From contig JBDKLO010000008.1 of NCBI GenBank assembly GCA_039795615.1, positions 1 through 17,640 on the forward strand: DNA of 17,640 bases. The letters run 5' to 3'. Below the pieces are notes generated by a model, which did no database searches, was not told the DNA's origin, and worked only from the letters and a program-made list of their open reading frames with translations. Position 1 is the stretch's first letter. The number at the start of each line of letters is the position of its first letter. The translations under genes and the position numbers were made by a program. Shown here one piece after another: positions 6,966-12,769 of the stretch. Source of the stretch: UBA6136 sp039795615. GTDB lineage: Bacteria > Pseudomonadota > Gammaproteobacteria > Methylococcales > Methylococcaceae.

Positions 6966-7542
6966 GGTGGATACTCCATCTAATGCCCAAGCTCTGGTCG
7001 ATTTGCGAAATCTTACTTCAGAGATGGATGATTTAGTCTTAAGATTGAACCTTGAAAGTCGGACACAACGACCATCGGTTCACTTCTCACTGGAGCAGCA
7101 GATGAGCCCAAACGCTCTGGAAACAACCCCTCGGTTTCAGCTGTTTATCGTCAACACAGGCTGGCATTCAGATGCAAGCGCCGTGATTGAGGAAAACATG
7201 GAAAACTTCAAGGCGCTGATGGAACCCATCCCGGTCTTCGTCCTCAGCAAAGAGCAATCCCGAAAAGTTCTCCTCTCAGATCCTGACAGAATCGGAACAG
7301 ATCCGTGTCTCTTGCTCATCGACCAACATGCCTCTGGTGGTCAGGGTGCCAACGGTTACCACGGTTTCAGGCTCTCTTTGGGCCGAGCCACAAGCAAGAG
7401 TGAGGCTCTTGAGATTTTCCAGACCTTTACCCGATTTATTGCGACCCACATGACCTCAAGCGATATTGAGCGGCAGGTCAGGAAACGGCTCAAGAAGGAA
7501 GGCTTCCAGAATGTCTTTGCAGTCCTGAAAAACGTTGTTTAA
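6964..7542 (+). CDS. Hypothetical protein (about 192 aa)
   Basis: I do not recognise this protein. It is soluble with no signal peptide. The first about 45 residues are helical and charged (ALVDLRNLTSEMDDLVLRL). The rest has alternating strands and helices: FQLFIVNTGWHSD, PIPVFVLSKEQ, DPCLLLIDQHASGG, GYHGFRLSLGRA, and a final basic helix ERQVRKRLKKEGF. The frame extends further upstream through the opposing gene, so the start is uncertain. ATG 6964 is the first start outside the body of the minus-strand gene but has no clear ribosome site. ATG 7024 is an alternative that would free room for a divergent promoter. A small membrane protein gene follows 22 bp later, suggesting an operon. Confidence 0.6.
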   Translation: MVDTPSNAQALVDLRNLTSEMDDLVLRLNLESRTQRPSVHFSLEQQMSPNALETTPRFQLFIVNTGWHSDASAVIEENMENFKALMEPIPVFVLSKEQSRKVLLSDPDRIGTDPCLLLIDQHASGGQGANGYHGFRLSLGRATSKSEALEIFQTFTRFIATHMTSSDIERQVRKRLKKEGFQNVFAVLKNVV

Positions 7543-7564
7543 GACACCCGAAGGTTAGAACCCC

Positions 7565-7753
7565 ATGAATCAGCAAGTCAGTAATGCCCTCACAGCGCTC
7601 GCAGGCCTATTCATCGTGACATGGGTCGGGTTTGAAGTTTCGCGTCGTCGACACAAATTACGCGAACTTTTCGACGTTCTAGACAAAGGCGATCGGAACC
7701 TTACCCTCCAACTTGAAAAGCTGGTCCAGGAAAATAAGATTCGGCCCCTATGA
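7565..7753 (+). CDS. Small single-pass membrane protein (62 aa)
   Basis: This is a 62-residue product with one hydrophobic segment at about residues 7-24 (NALTALAGLFIVTWVGFE). A basic SRRRHK stop-transfer follows, then a charged, probably coiled-coil tail (LRELFDVLDKGDRNLTLQLE). AAGG lies 10 bases before the ATG. The 22-bp gap behind the preceding unknown gene suggests cotranscription. No family is recognised. It ends 18 bp before the leftmost tRNA-derived repeat, so it sits just outside the integrated modules. Confidence 0.55.
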   Translation: MNQQVSNALTALAGLFIVTWVGFEVSRRRHKLRELFDVLDKGDRNLTLQLEKLVQENKIRPL

Positions 7754-7771
7754 AGAATTCTAATCCGAGAT

Positions 7772-7841
7772 GTTGGATAGGTCTTTGAAAGATGGAGCCG
7801 GCCAAAGGATTCGAACCCTCGACCCGCGCATTACAAGCGCG
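7772..7841 (-). repeat. Partial tRNA-Thr copy: leftmost attachment-site repeat
   Basis: These 70 bases match 10270-10339 with two mismatches (7803 C for G, 7838 C for T). They cover the 3' half of the tRNA from the 5' side of the anticodon stem through CCA (7793-7841), plus 21 bases beyond the 3' end. Similarity stops abruptly at the anticodon stem. Same orientation as the intact tRNA gene. This is the expected remnant (attR) left when an element integrates at a tRNA by crossover in the anticodon region. Confidence 0.8.
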
Positions 7842-8125
7842 TTTCGGATCGATATCTTCTTCGCCTCGCTTTCACCAACCCGCTCTTGATCTCAACAGGT
7901 TACATCTCAGTTCTGAATTTTGGATGTAGTAGATCTTAAGGCCTGCTACAAAAACCAAAGATTCCATGCTGCAAAGGACTTCTTAACCACAGAATCCTGA
8001 TGGCGATTTTGCACCCAAGCTAGAGCATAGGATCAGAAATCCAACATTCCGGTTTTCTCTAATTTTCTTTCGCGTAGGACCTTCCTCTGCATGAAAACCA
8101 AAAAGAAATGCTGACGCCTCCTAAA
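7842..8125. other. Non-coding stretch inside module 1
   Basis: I see no supported gene in these 284 bases between the left repeat and the toxin stop codon. GGCCTGCTAC at 7940-7949 is the reverse complement of GTAGCAGGCC at 10253-10262 beside the intact tRNA; this may be chance or a recombinase arm site. Confidence 0.4.
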
Positions 8126-8404
8126 TTATCGCTTCAGGTCTCTGTAGAAATTTTCATGAGGACCAAGCGCCTCAAGCCATACCAATTTGACCCCGTCATC
8201 GCGCGTGTAACCTAAAAGGTAAAGCTGGCCCTGACATCTGAACTTATAGACCCAAAGATCAGAGAGATCCCCTTTCTTTTTCTCGCCAATATCTGGATTC
8301 AGGGCAACTTCAGCGATTGCGGAATCCACTGTGCCAATGATGTTGTCGTGAAGTTTTTTGTAGGTCCGTGCGAAACGCTTGGTTTGAAAAGCCTGCCAAC
8401 TCAT
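8126..8404 (-). CDS. Type II toxin, RelE/ParE superfamily
   Basis: This is a 92-residue basic protein with RelE/ParE-fold features. A helix-rich start (WQAFQTKRFARTYKKL) is followed by IAEVALNPDIGEKKKGDLSDLWVYKF, the usual second helix plus a strand. Then come QLYLLGYTRDDGVKLVWLEALGPHENFYRDL, a two-strand end with the family's terminal 'G.HE.FYRDLKR' pattern. Such toxins act as ribosome-dependent mRNA interferases or gyrase poisons; the target cannot be told from sequence. Its ATG overlaps the antitoxin stop codon (ATGA), so it is translationally coupled to the upstream ParD-like antitoxin. It lies inside a tRNA-bounded module, where it may stabilise the element. Confidence 0.85.
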   Translation of the reverse strand: MSWQAFQTKRFARTYKKLHDNIIGTVDSAIAEVALNPDIGEKKKGDLSDLWVYKFRCQGQLYLLGYTRDDGVKLVWLEALGPHENFYRDLKR

Positions 8405-8634
8405 ACTTTATTCGCAGAACGCGGTACGAAGGGTATGGCCTCCTCGCGCGGCTCACCCATGCTCATTAAACTCTCGGCAATAAATGATGCAGGGAGATCG
8501 GGATTATCGAGGGCGGCACGACCCACTTTTGCCCAAAACTCCACCTGTCCCTGAACAGTTCTGAATTCTGCCTTCGCAGCCGAGCGCGCGGCACTCACCA
8601 ACTCTTCATCAATTCGGACAGACACGGTCGTCAT
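8401..8634 (-). CDS. ParD-like antitoxin
   Basis: This is a 77-residue protein. The N-terminal SVRIDEELVSAARSAA is a ribbon-helix-helix-like DNA-binding segment, and EFRTVQGQVEFWAKVGRAALDNPDLPASFI matches the ParD_like antitoxin pattern closely. The C-terminal part (GEPREEAIPFVPRS) would wrap the toxin. An excellent ribosome site, GGAGGG, precedes the ATG by about 6 bases. It is first in a two-gene operon, overlapping the toxin by 4 bp. The promoter just upstream carries two palindromes overlapping its -10 and -35 boxes, fitting the autoregulation usual for this class. Confidence 0.85.
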   Translation of the reverse strand: MTTVSVRIDEELVSAARSAAKAEFRTVQGQVEFWAKVGRAALDNPDLPASFIAESLMSMGEPREEAIPFVPRSANKV

Positions 8635-8664
8635 CTAAACCCTCCCTCGCCAAAAACCATCGCG

Positions 8665-8709
8665 ACCACAATTGTAGTAACCCTATCAAGGTGGATCAAT
8701 ACCGATCCA
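8665..8709 (-). promoter_or_regulatory. Toxin-antitoxin promoter with two palindromic operator candidates
   Basis: On the minus strand TTGATC (8694-8699) and TACAAT (8671-8676) are separated by 17 bases. ACCACAATTGTAGT (8665-8678), a 14-base palindrome with one mismatched pair, covers the -10. TGGATC-N6-GATCCA (8692-8709), perfect, covers the -35. Binding by the antitoxin is inferred. Confidence 0.6.
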
Positions 8710-8788
8710 TCGCATCGTAGTAGCGAGGTGAACTCTTCTTATGCCGAATAAATTCATCAGGTAATCCTGGAGTTGTAACTTGGGAAAA

Positions 8789-9169
8789 ATGATTAGATTT
8801 ACCCTGCTTTCGATTCTCACATTCGCATCCCAAATCACTCAAGCCGAACCATATGAACAACGGCTTTCAACACCTTTATGCTTCGCCGCTGTAATTTCTG
8901 AAATTTCCGCACGCCTTGAGGGCGCTGACCCACGAGAAGTTGGCTCATCCATCTCTTACTCCAACGGAATAAGAGGTACGTCTTACGAGTACGTTCCTGA
9001 GATCTCCGAGCGATCAACCGTAGGCGACCCAATAAAACTATGCCTTGTGGCTGAATATGTTGGTTGCCCTAAAGAGGATGACAGAGGAAAGACATTCAGA
9101 GCAAAAAATCTGAGAACCGGTGAATCATGGGAGCTAAGAGAGTCTCAACACAATTGCGGTGGAGCTTAG
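8789..9169 (+). CDS. Small secreted protein of unknown function
   Basis: This is a 126-residue product. Residues 1-20 form a signal peptide (MIRFTLLSILTFASQITQAE) with a TQA-E cleavage site. The mature part of about 106 residues has four cysteines (PLCFAA, IKLCLVAEYVGC and HNCGGA), probably two disulfides, and is otherwise unfamiliar. ATG 8789 is preferred over an in-frame TTG at 8780 because it gives a clean signal peptide; GGGA lies just upstream. It is transcribed away from the toxin-antitoxin operon, towards the middle tRNA repeat. It is the second cargo of module 1. Confidence 0.6.
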   Translation: MIRFTLLSILTFASQITQAEPYEQRLSTPLCFAAVISEISARLEGADPREVGSSISYSNGIRGTSYEYVPEISERSTVGDPIKLCLVAEYVGCPKEDDRGKTFRAKNLRTGESWELRESQHNCGGA

Positions 9170-9187
9170 CCAGCGCCTCCTTTGCCC

Positions 9188-9394
9188 CACCGATTTTCAA
9201 TGTTAAACCGACAAAATGGCCATAGAACGCTAAACAAGCTCAACCAGTATTAGGAATTGCTCAGCCCAGTTTATAAATCGTGAGCCCGCAAACAGAAAAG
9301 ATTGGGGGAATTAGAAGACCAAGCCGCCCGGTAAACTTTCGAGCAAGGCTCTGACCAAGGCATGCTAGAAGGAATCTGTAGCACGGTGCGGCCC
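9188..9394. repeat. Arm-like segment of module 1, related to 10122-10269
   Basis: Blocks shared with 10122-10269 in the same order are: AACCGACAAAAT (9206-9217), GCTCAGCCCAG (9259-9269), AAATCGTGAGC (9275-9285), GCAAACAGAAAA (9288-9299) and GACCAAGCC (9317-9325). A hairpin follows (TGCTAGA/TGTAGCA, 9363-9383). A 36-bp extra piece at 9326-9361 ends in GACCAAGGC, nearly repeating 9317-9325. The segment abuts the tRNA-derived repeat at 9395. Confidence 0.65.
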
Positions 9395-9430
9395 GTTGGA
9401 TAGGTCTTTGAAAGATGGAGCCGGCGAAAG
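9395..9430 (-). repeat. Partial tRNA-Thr copy: middle attachment-site repeat
   Basis: These 36 bases are identical to 10270-10305: 21 bases beyond the tRNA, then the tRNA CCA end and acceptor arm (9416-9430). After 9430 the similarity breaks, although AACC, GATTA and GTGCGG in the next 17 bases could be a decayed remainder of the tRNA with small deletions. Same orientation as the other two copies. Confidence 0.75.
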
Positions 9431-9437
9431 AACCAGA

Positions 9438-10007
9438 TTAGTGCGGGGAAGAAGGAGCATTGTCAGGGCACTGACCCAAGAACTGCTGAACCGAGATGTT
9501 TAGTCCCGGAAGAGACGACCAACTCGGGAGCCCAGGCTTAGTCAAAATCATATAGGCCCAATGCCCTACCTGATTGACACTAGACCCAGATGACATTTGA
9601 TTCTCCATCGTCCATGCACCTCCCTTACGTACCATGGTGCCAAGTCCAATCGTTGCGGTGTTTGTTGGTGAAAATGGAAGTATGTTGAAGTTCAAATAAA
9701 CCTTTCCCTCAGGAGTCACCGAACCCACCAGAGACATACACGCAGGGCTATTTGAATCAATTTGGCCCACCACATTCCCTGAGAAATACCCATTCGCGTA
9801 GTCAGTGATATGGAAAACTGTCTGGTCTGAAACTTTAGTCAACGTGTTAGTGATTGGACTGTAGGTGTAGGCAGGCAGATTTTTTGTAGGCACGTACCAA
9901 TAAGTGCCGGCCAACCAAGACCATCTATCTGTAGTGACTGCTTCAGCCACCGTAAATTGGAGCGAAGCCACCATCAAAAAGTTGAATAAAAACAGATGGA
10001 CTCTCAC
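9438..10007 (-). CDS. Secreted protein of unknown function (189 aa)
   Basis: Starting at GTG 10007 the product is 189 residues. Residues 1-23 form a signal peptide (RVHLFLFNFLMVASLQFTV, cleavage after AEA). GGGAG lies 6 bases upstream of this GTG, which decides the start; the longer frame to 10124 runs into the arm-like segment. The mature protein is rich in Gly, Ser, Thr and aromatic residues, with strand-like pieces such as WLAGTYWYVP, TVFHITDYANGYFSGNVVGQ and VGSVTPEGKVYLNF, suggesting a small beta-sheet or beta-barrel fold. No family is recognised. Its stop codon lies 8 bases from the middle tRNA repeat, so the last codons may derive from the attachment site. It is the only cargo of module 2. 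Confidence 0.6.
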   Translation of the reverse strand: MRVHLFLFNFLMVASLQFTVAEAVTTDRWSWLAGTYWYVPTKNLPAYTYSPITNTLTKVSDQTVFHITDYANGYFSGNVVGQIDSNSPACMSLVGSVTPEGKVYLNFNILPFSPTNTATIGLGTMVRKGGAWTMENQMSSGSSVNQVGHWAYMILTKPGLPSWSSLPGLNISVQQFLGQCPDNAPSSPH

Positions 10008-10121
10008 ATCGCGCTCCCGCACTGAAGACACAAATACTCCGGATTTTCGATGGTGCGCCAAAAGCAACCGCCACACAAGAAAAAACATTGGCGCCACAGT
10101 GATCTTGAAAGTAAATGAGTG

Positions 10122-10269
10122 CACCGGGTTAGTGTTTAACCGACAAAATCTCGAACAGCATCAGGGATGGCTCAGCCCAGCTTCAAAATCGTGAGCTTGC
10201 AAACAGAAAAAAGTTGGGGATTATGACGACCAAGCCATGCTACAACGGATCTGTAGCAGGCCACGACCT
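10122..10269. repeat. Arm-like segment of module 2, next to tRNA-Thr
   Basis: It shares ordered sequence blocks with 9188-9394. It contains a perfect 7-bp hairpin (TGCTACA, ACGGATC, TGTAGCA at 10238-10258) and a 4-bp CAGG/CCTG hairpin just before the repeat. On the minus strand, a T6 run at 10207-10212 follows about 25 bases past the first hairpin, so part of it might terminate tRNA transcription. Confidence 0.6.
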
Positions 10270-10290
10270 GTTGGATAGGTCTTTGAAAGA

Positions 10291-10366
10291 TGGAGCCGGC
10301 GAAAGGATTCGAACCCTCGACCCGCGCATTACAAGTGCGCCGCTCTACCAACTGAGCTACGCCGGC
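10291..10366 (-). tRNA. trnT: tRNA-Thr (anticodon UGU)
   Basis: A complete 76-nt cloverleaf reads on the minus strand. The acceptor stem GCCGGCG pairs with CGCCGGC. The D arm has GCTCAGTTGGTAGAGC, the anticodon stem GCGCA/TGCGC encloses CTTGTAA with anticodon TGT, and the T arm has GGGTTCGAATCC. CCA is encoded after discriminator T. Its 3' part is duplicated at 7772-7841 and 9395-9430, making it a probable integration hot spot. Confidence 0.95.
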
Positions 10367-10390
10367 CTTATCGCATCGAGTGAAGCTAGA

Positions 10391-10419
10391 AGTCTAGCGC
10401 TATTTCACTTCCCTGTGAA
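10391..10419 (-). promoter_or_regulatory. Candidate tRNA-Thr promoter
   Basis: On the minus strand TTCACA (10414-10419) and TAGACT (10391-10396) are separated by 17 bases. Initiation would fall near 10384, about 18 bases before the tRNA 5' end. Confidence 0.45.
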
Positions 10420-10469
10420 CCAATAGACTTCGCGTCTTCGCCCATAACACCAGCCTCATGTATCCTTCA

Positions 10470-10487
10470 GACGTCACTAAACACGTC
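10470..10487. promoter_or_regulatory. Palindrome GACGT-N8-ACGTC upstream of the two-component operon
   Basis: Two 5-base arms at 10470-10474 and 10483-10487 are exact reverse complements with 8 bases between. The site lies 20 bases before the kinase start. It could be an operator, for example for the cognate LuxR-type regulator; chance cannot be excluded. Confidence 0.25.
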
Positions 10488-10506
10488 CTGGGGCCTTGGA
10501 AATCTT

Positions 10507-12117
10507 ATGGCCATTTTCGATTTAAGCGCTCTCACCCAACAAGGCCTCCTGCCTCATGGCATTTGTTTGTCATGGAAGCCGGGATTGCTCATGCTTCACG
10601 TGCTTTCAGACTCTCTGATCGCCATCGCGTACTTTTCAATTCCATTCGGTCTCGCGCATTTCGTATCACGAAGGAAGGATCTCGAATATCGCTGGATATT
10701 TATCCTTTTTGCCGGCTTCATCATGGCGTGCGGCACAACCCATCTGCTTGATATCTGGACCTTATGGCATCCGGATTATGCCCTTCAGGGCGTTATCAAG
10801 GCCATCACGGCAATCATCTCAATTGCCAGCGCAATTCTGCTTTGGCCTGTGATTGGCAAAGCGCTCCGTCTTCCAAGCCCCAAGCAACTGGCAAGAATCA
10901 ACGCAGAACTGCAACGAGAAATAAAATCCAGACAAGAAACCGTCATCCAGCTCGAACGCGAAGCCATGGAACGAAAACGTCTCGAGGAACGGCTCCGCCA
11001 AAATGAGGCGCGCCTACAAGCGGTTCTCGATACGACGGTTGAAGGCATTCTGAGCATCAATGCCAAAGGCTGTATCGAACTCGCCAATCACGCTGCTTCA
11101 AAGATGTTTGGCACAAACATTCCGGAGGATGGCTCCGCTCGAATCAGCGAACTGATTGAAGCTGAAGAACACATCAGTCAGCCAACTATGCCCCTCATTT
11201 TGGAGGGGAATGGACCTTCGCTGAGGGGAATTTTCGCAGATGGCTCCCGTTTCCCGATTGAGGTATCCGTCGGCATCTTTGGGCGAGGACACGATGACGA
11301 ACCGCTTTATACCTGCGTTGTTCGAGATATGACTGAGCGTCGGCGAACAGAACAGCTGGTTCGCGAAAAAGAAACTCAGCTCAAGCTACAAGAAAATCAA
11401 CTCATGATGATCCAGCGCCAAAATACGGCGGGCGAGCTTGCGGCTATGGTGTCCCACGAAATCAACCAACCCCTGGGCGCCATCGCCAATTATCTGGGTG
11501 GGATTTCACTCCGATACGAAGATCTGCTCCATCAACACTCTGGACTTAAGGACACGATCGAGGAGACGATCCGGCTCGCAAAGAGAACCTCGCAAATCAT
11601 TCAGGGCATTCGCAATCTCATCAGAAGGCGGCCGGGTGACGCAGTCCCTGTCGATGTTCGGGCATTGGTGGAAGAAACCTTGCTGTTACTCCAATCGGAA
11701 CTCGCAAGAAGAGAGATTCAGCTCACCACTCATTTCGACCCGGACCTTCCGCATCCCGTTGGCGAAAGGATTCAGCTTCAACAACTCCTGCTTAATCTCA
11801 TCCTGAATGCAATGGACGCCCTGGAGTCCCGCGGCATAACAGAGCGGCGCCTAGACGTTGAGCTTCGCTCCACGCCCCCAAACCTGCTCACAATCATCGT
11901 TCGTGATAACGGCTGTGGTTTTGACTCTGGGGAAACCTCGCGAATCTTTGAACCTTTCTACACCACCAAGGAATCGGGCATTGGCCTTGGACTCTCGATC
12001 TGCAAATCCGTCGTGGAGACCCATAATGGGATCGTCTCCGCCGATTCGGGTCCGGATGGGACTCGATTGACCGTCGAACTCCCTTGCAGCCCATGTAACG
12101 AGGGCCAAAATGACTGA
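10507..12117 (+). CDS. Ethylene-receptor-like hybrid-free sensor histidine kinase (PAS-HisKA-HATPase)
   Basis: This is 536 residues. Residues about 27-117 form three membrane helices closely like the plant ETR1 ethylene-binding domain. SDSLIAIAYFSIP gives Asp35, Tyr42, Ile45 and Pro46, and ACGTTHLLDIWT gives Cys75 and His79. Spacing is the same as ETR1 Asp25, Tyr32, Ile35, Pro36, Cys65 and His69; in ETR1 Cys and His bind Cu(I). A coiled coil (about 125-170), a PAS domain (about 168-278) and an H-box VSHEINQPLGAI with phospho-acceptor His317 follow. The ATPase has Asn430/434, DNGCGF (467-472), FEPFYTTK and GIGLGLSI. It should autophosphorylate His317 and pass phosphate to the FixJ-like regulator, whose gene it overlaps by 8 bp. 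GGA lies 7 bases before the ATG. Ethylene as the ligand is inference; other small hydrocarbons or a redox role are possible. Confidence 0.88.
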   Translation: MAIFDLSALTQQGLLPHGICLSWKPGLLMLHVLSDSLIAIAYFSIPFGLAHFVSRRKDLEYRWIFILFAGFIMACGTTHLLDIWTLWHPDYALQGVIKAITAIISIASAILLWPVIGKALRLPSPKQLARINAELQREIKSRQETVIQLEREAMERKRLEERLRQNEARLQAVLDTTVEGILSINAKGCIELANHAASKMFGTNIPEDGSARISELIEAEEHISQPTMPLILEGNGPSLRGIFADGSRFPIEVSVGIFGRGHDDEPLYTCVVRDMTERRRTEQLVREKETQLKLQENQLMMIQRQNTAGELAAMVSHEINQPLGAIANYLGGISLRYEDLLHQHSGLKDTIEETIRLAKRTSQIIQGIRNLIRRRPGDAVPVDVRALVEETLLLLQSELARREIQLTTHFDPDLPHPVGERIQLQQLLLNLILNAMDALESRGITERRLDVELRSTPPNLLTIIVRDNGCGFDSGETSRIFEPFYTTKESGIGLGLSICKSVVETHNGIVSADSGPDGTRLTVELPCSPCNEGQND

Positions 12118-12721
12118 AGAAACCGTTTTCATCGTTGATGATGACCGGGATATGCGCACTTCCCTGCAATGGCTACTTGAATCGATCAACCTGAAGGTTG
12201 AACTCTTCGAGTCTGCGGAAGCGTTCCTTTCAGCGAATCGACTGGATCACCCCGGATGTCTGATCCTTGATGTCAGAATGCCCGGCATTGGGGGCCTGCG
12301 CCTCCTCGAGCAACTCCGAAGCCAAGGTTACCGAATTCCAGCCATCATCCTGACCGGCCATGGTGAAATTTCCATGGCGGTTCAAAGCATGAAGTCCGGC
12401 GCCTTCGACTTTCTGGAGAAACCCGCTAGCCCCCAGGTCATCCTGGATCGCGTTCAGGATGCGCTTCGACTGGACCGGGAGACACGCGAAAAGAGCAAGG
12501 GATCTCGTGTCCTTGAAGAGCAAATGAACCAACTGACCCGGAGAGAGCGGGAAATTCTGGAGCTTCTGGTCTCGGGGGAGTCGACCCGCGGCATCGCCGA
12601 ACGACTTTTCATCAGCGAACGAACCGTGGAAAAACATCGCGAAAACCTGCTGGGAAAGATGGAGGCACACTCCATGATGGAGCTGATTCGTCGTATCCTT
12701 GAGCATCGCGGCAGCGTCTAG
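12110..12721 (+). CDS. FixJ-type response regulator (REC-LuxR HTH)
   Basis: This is a 203-residue protein. The receiver domain (about 4-120) has acidic pocket VDDD at 9-12, phospho-acceptor Asp54 in LILDVRMPG, Thr82 in ILTGHG and Lys104 in FLEKP. The effector domain (about 135-198) has LTRREREILELLVSG, the recognition helix region ISERTVEKHRENLLGKM and LIRRILEH, all typical of LuxR/FixJ helix-turn-helix proteins. The start overlaps the kinase gene by 8 bp, so the pair is translationally coupled and the kinase is the evident partner. Target genes are not visible; the GACGT-N8-ACGTC palindrome before the operon is a possible autoregulatory site. Confidence 0.92.
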   Translation: MTEETVFIVDDDRDMRTSLQWLLESINLKVELFESAEAFLSANRLDHPGCLILDVRMPGIGGLRLLEQLRSQGYRIPAIILTGHGEISMAVQSMKSGAFDFLEKPASPQVILDRVQDALRLDRETREKSKGSRVLEEQMNQLTRREREILELLVSGESTRGIAERLFISERTVEKHRENLLGKMEAHSMMELIRRILEHRGSV

Positions 12722-12737
12722 AACGTCTGATCCACGC

Positions 12738-12743
12738 TATACT
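12738..12743 (+). promoter_or_regulatory. Candidate -10 box of the greB-nadE operon
   Basis: TATACT lies 27 bases before the greB ATG, in the 48-bp gap after the response regulator gene. No good -35 is seen at the normal distance, so this is weak evidence for an operon promoter. Confidence 0.3.
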
Positions 12744-12769
12744 TCGTCAGTACCCGAACGGAATCCACC

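Larger units (their letters stand above)
7772..9394. mobile_element. Module 1: putative non-autonomous tRNA-integrated element (about 1.6 kb)
   Basis: It is bounded by tRNA-Thr-derived direct repeats at 7772-7841 and 9395-9430. It contains a toxin-antitoxin operon (minus strand), a small secreted protein gene (plus strand) and, next to the right repeat, a non-coding segment related to the one in module 2. No integrase gene is present, so if mobile it would depend on a recombinase elsewhere. The boundaries are read directly; mobility is inferred. Confidence 0.55.
9395..10269. mobile_element. Module 2: putative non-autonomous tRNA-integrated element (about 0.9 kb)
   Basis: It is bounded by the repeat at 9395-9430 and the intact tRNA-Thr at 10270-10366. 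It holds a single secreted-protein gene and a 148-bp arm-like segment next to the tRNA. The layout is the same as module 1 but with different cargo. No recombinase is encoded. Mobility is inferred. Confidence 0.5.

Noticed and set aside
10008..10124. Longer start for the module 2 secreted protein at 10124.
   Set aside because: The GTG at 10007 has GGGAG at 6 bases and gives a clean signal peptide; the longer form puts a poor 39-residue extension before it.
10122..10277. Integron attC-like ends: GTTTAAC near 10134 and GTTGGAT at 10270 fit RYYYAAC and GTTRRRY.
   Set aside because: The two ends are not complementary to each other, the other copy has GTTAAAC, no inner paired sites are seen, and the repeat continues into the tRNA. 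Integration at a tRNA explains the data better.
7772..10366. CRISPR-like reading of the three repeats.
   Set aside because: Spacing is about 0.9-1.6 kb with genes between, and the repeats are tRNA sequence.
10214..10426. Plus-strand open frame of 70 codons across the tRNA.
   Set aside because: It lies over the tRNA-Thr gene on the opposite strand and is a chance frame.
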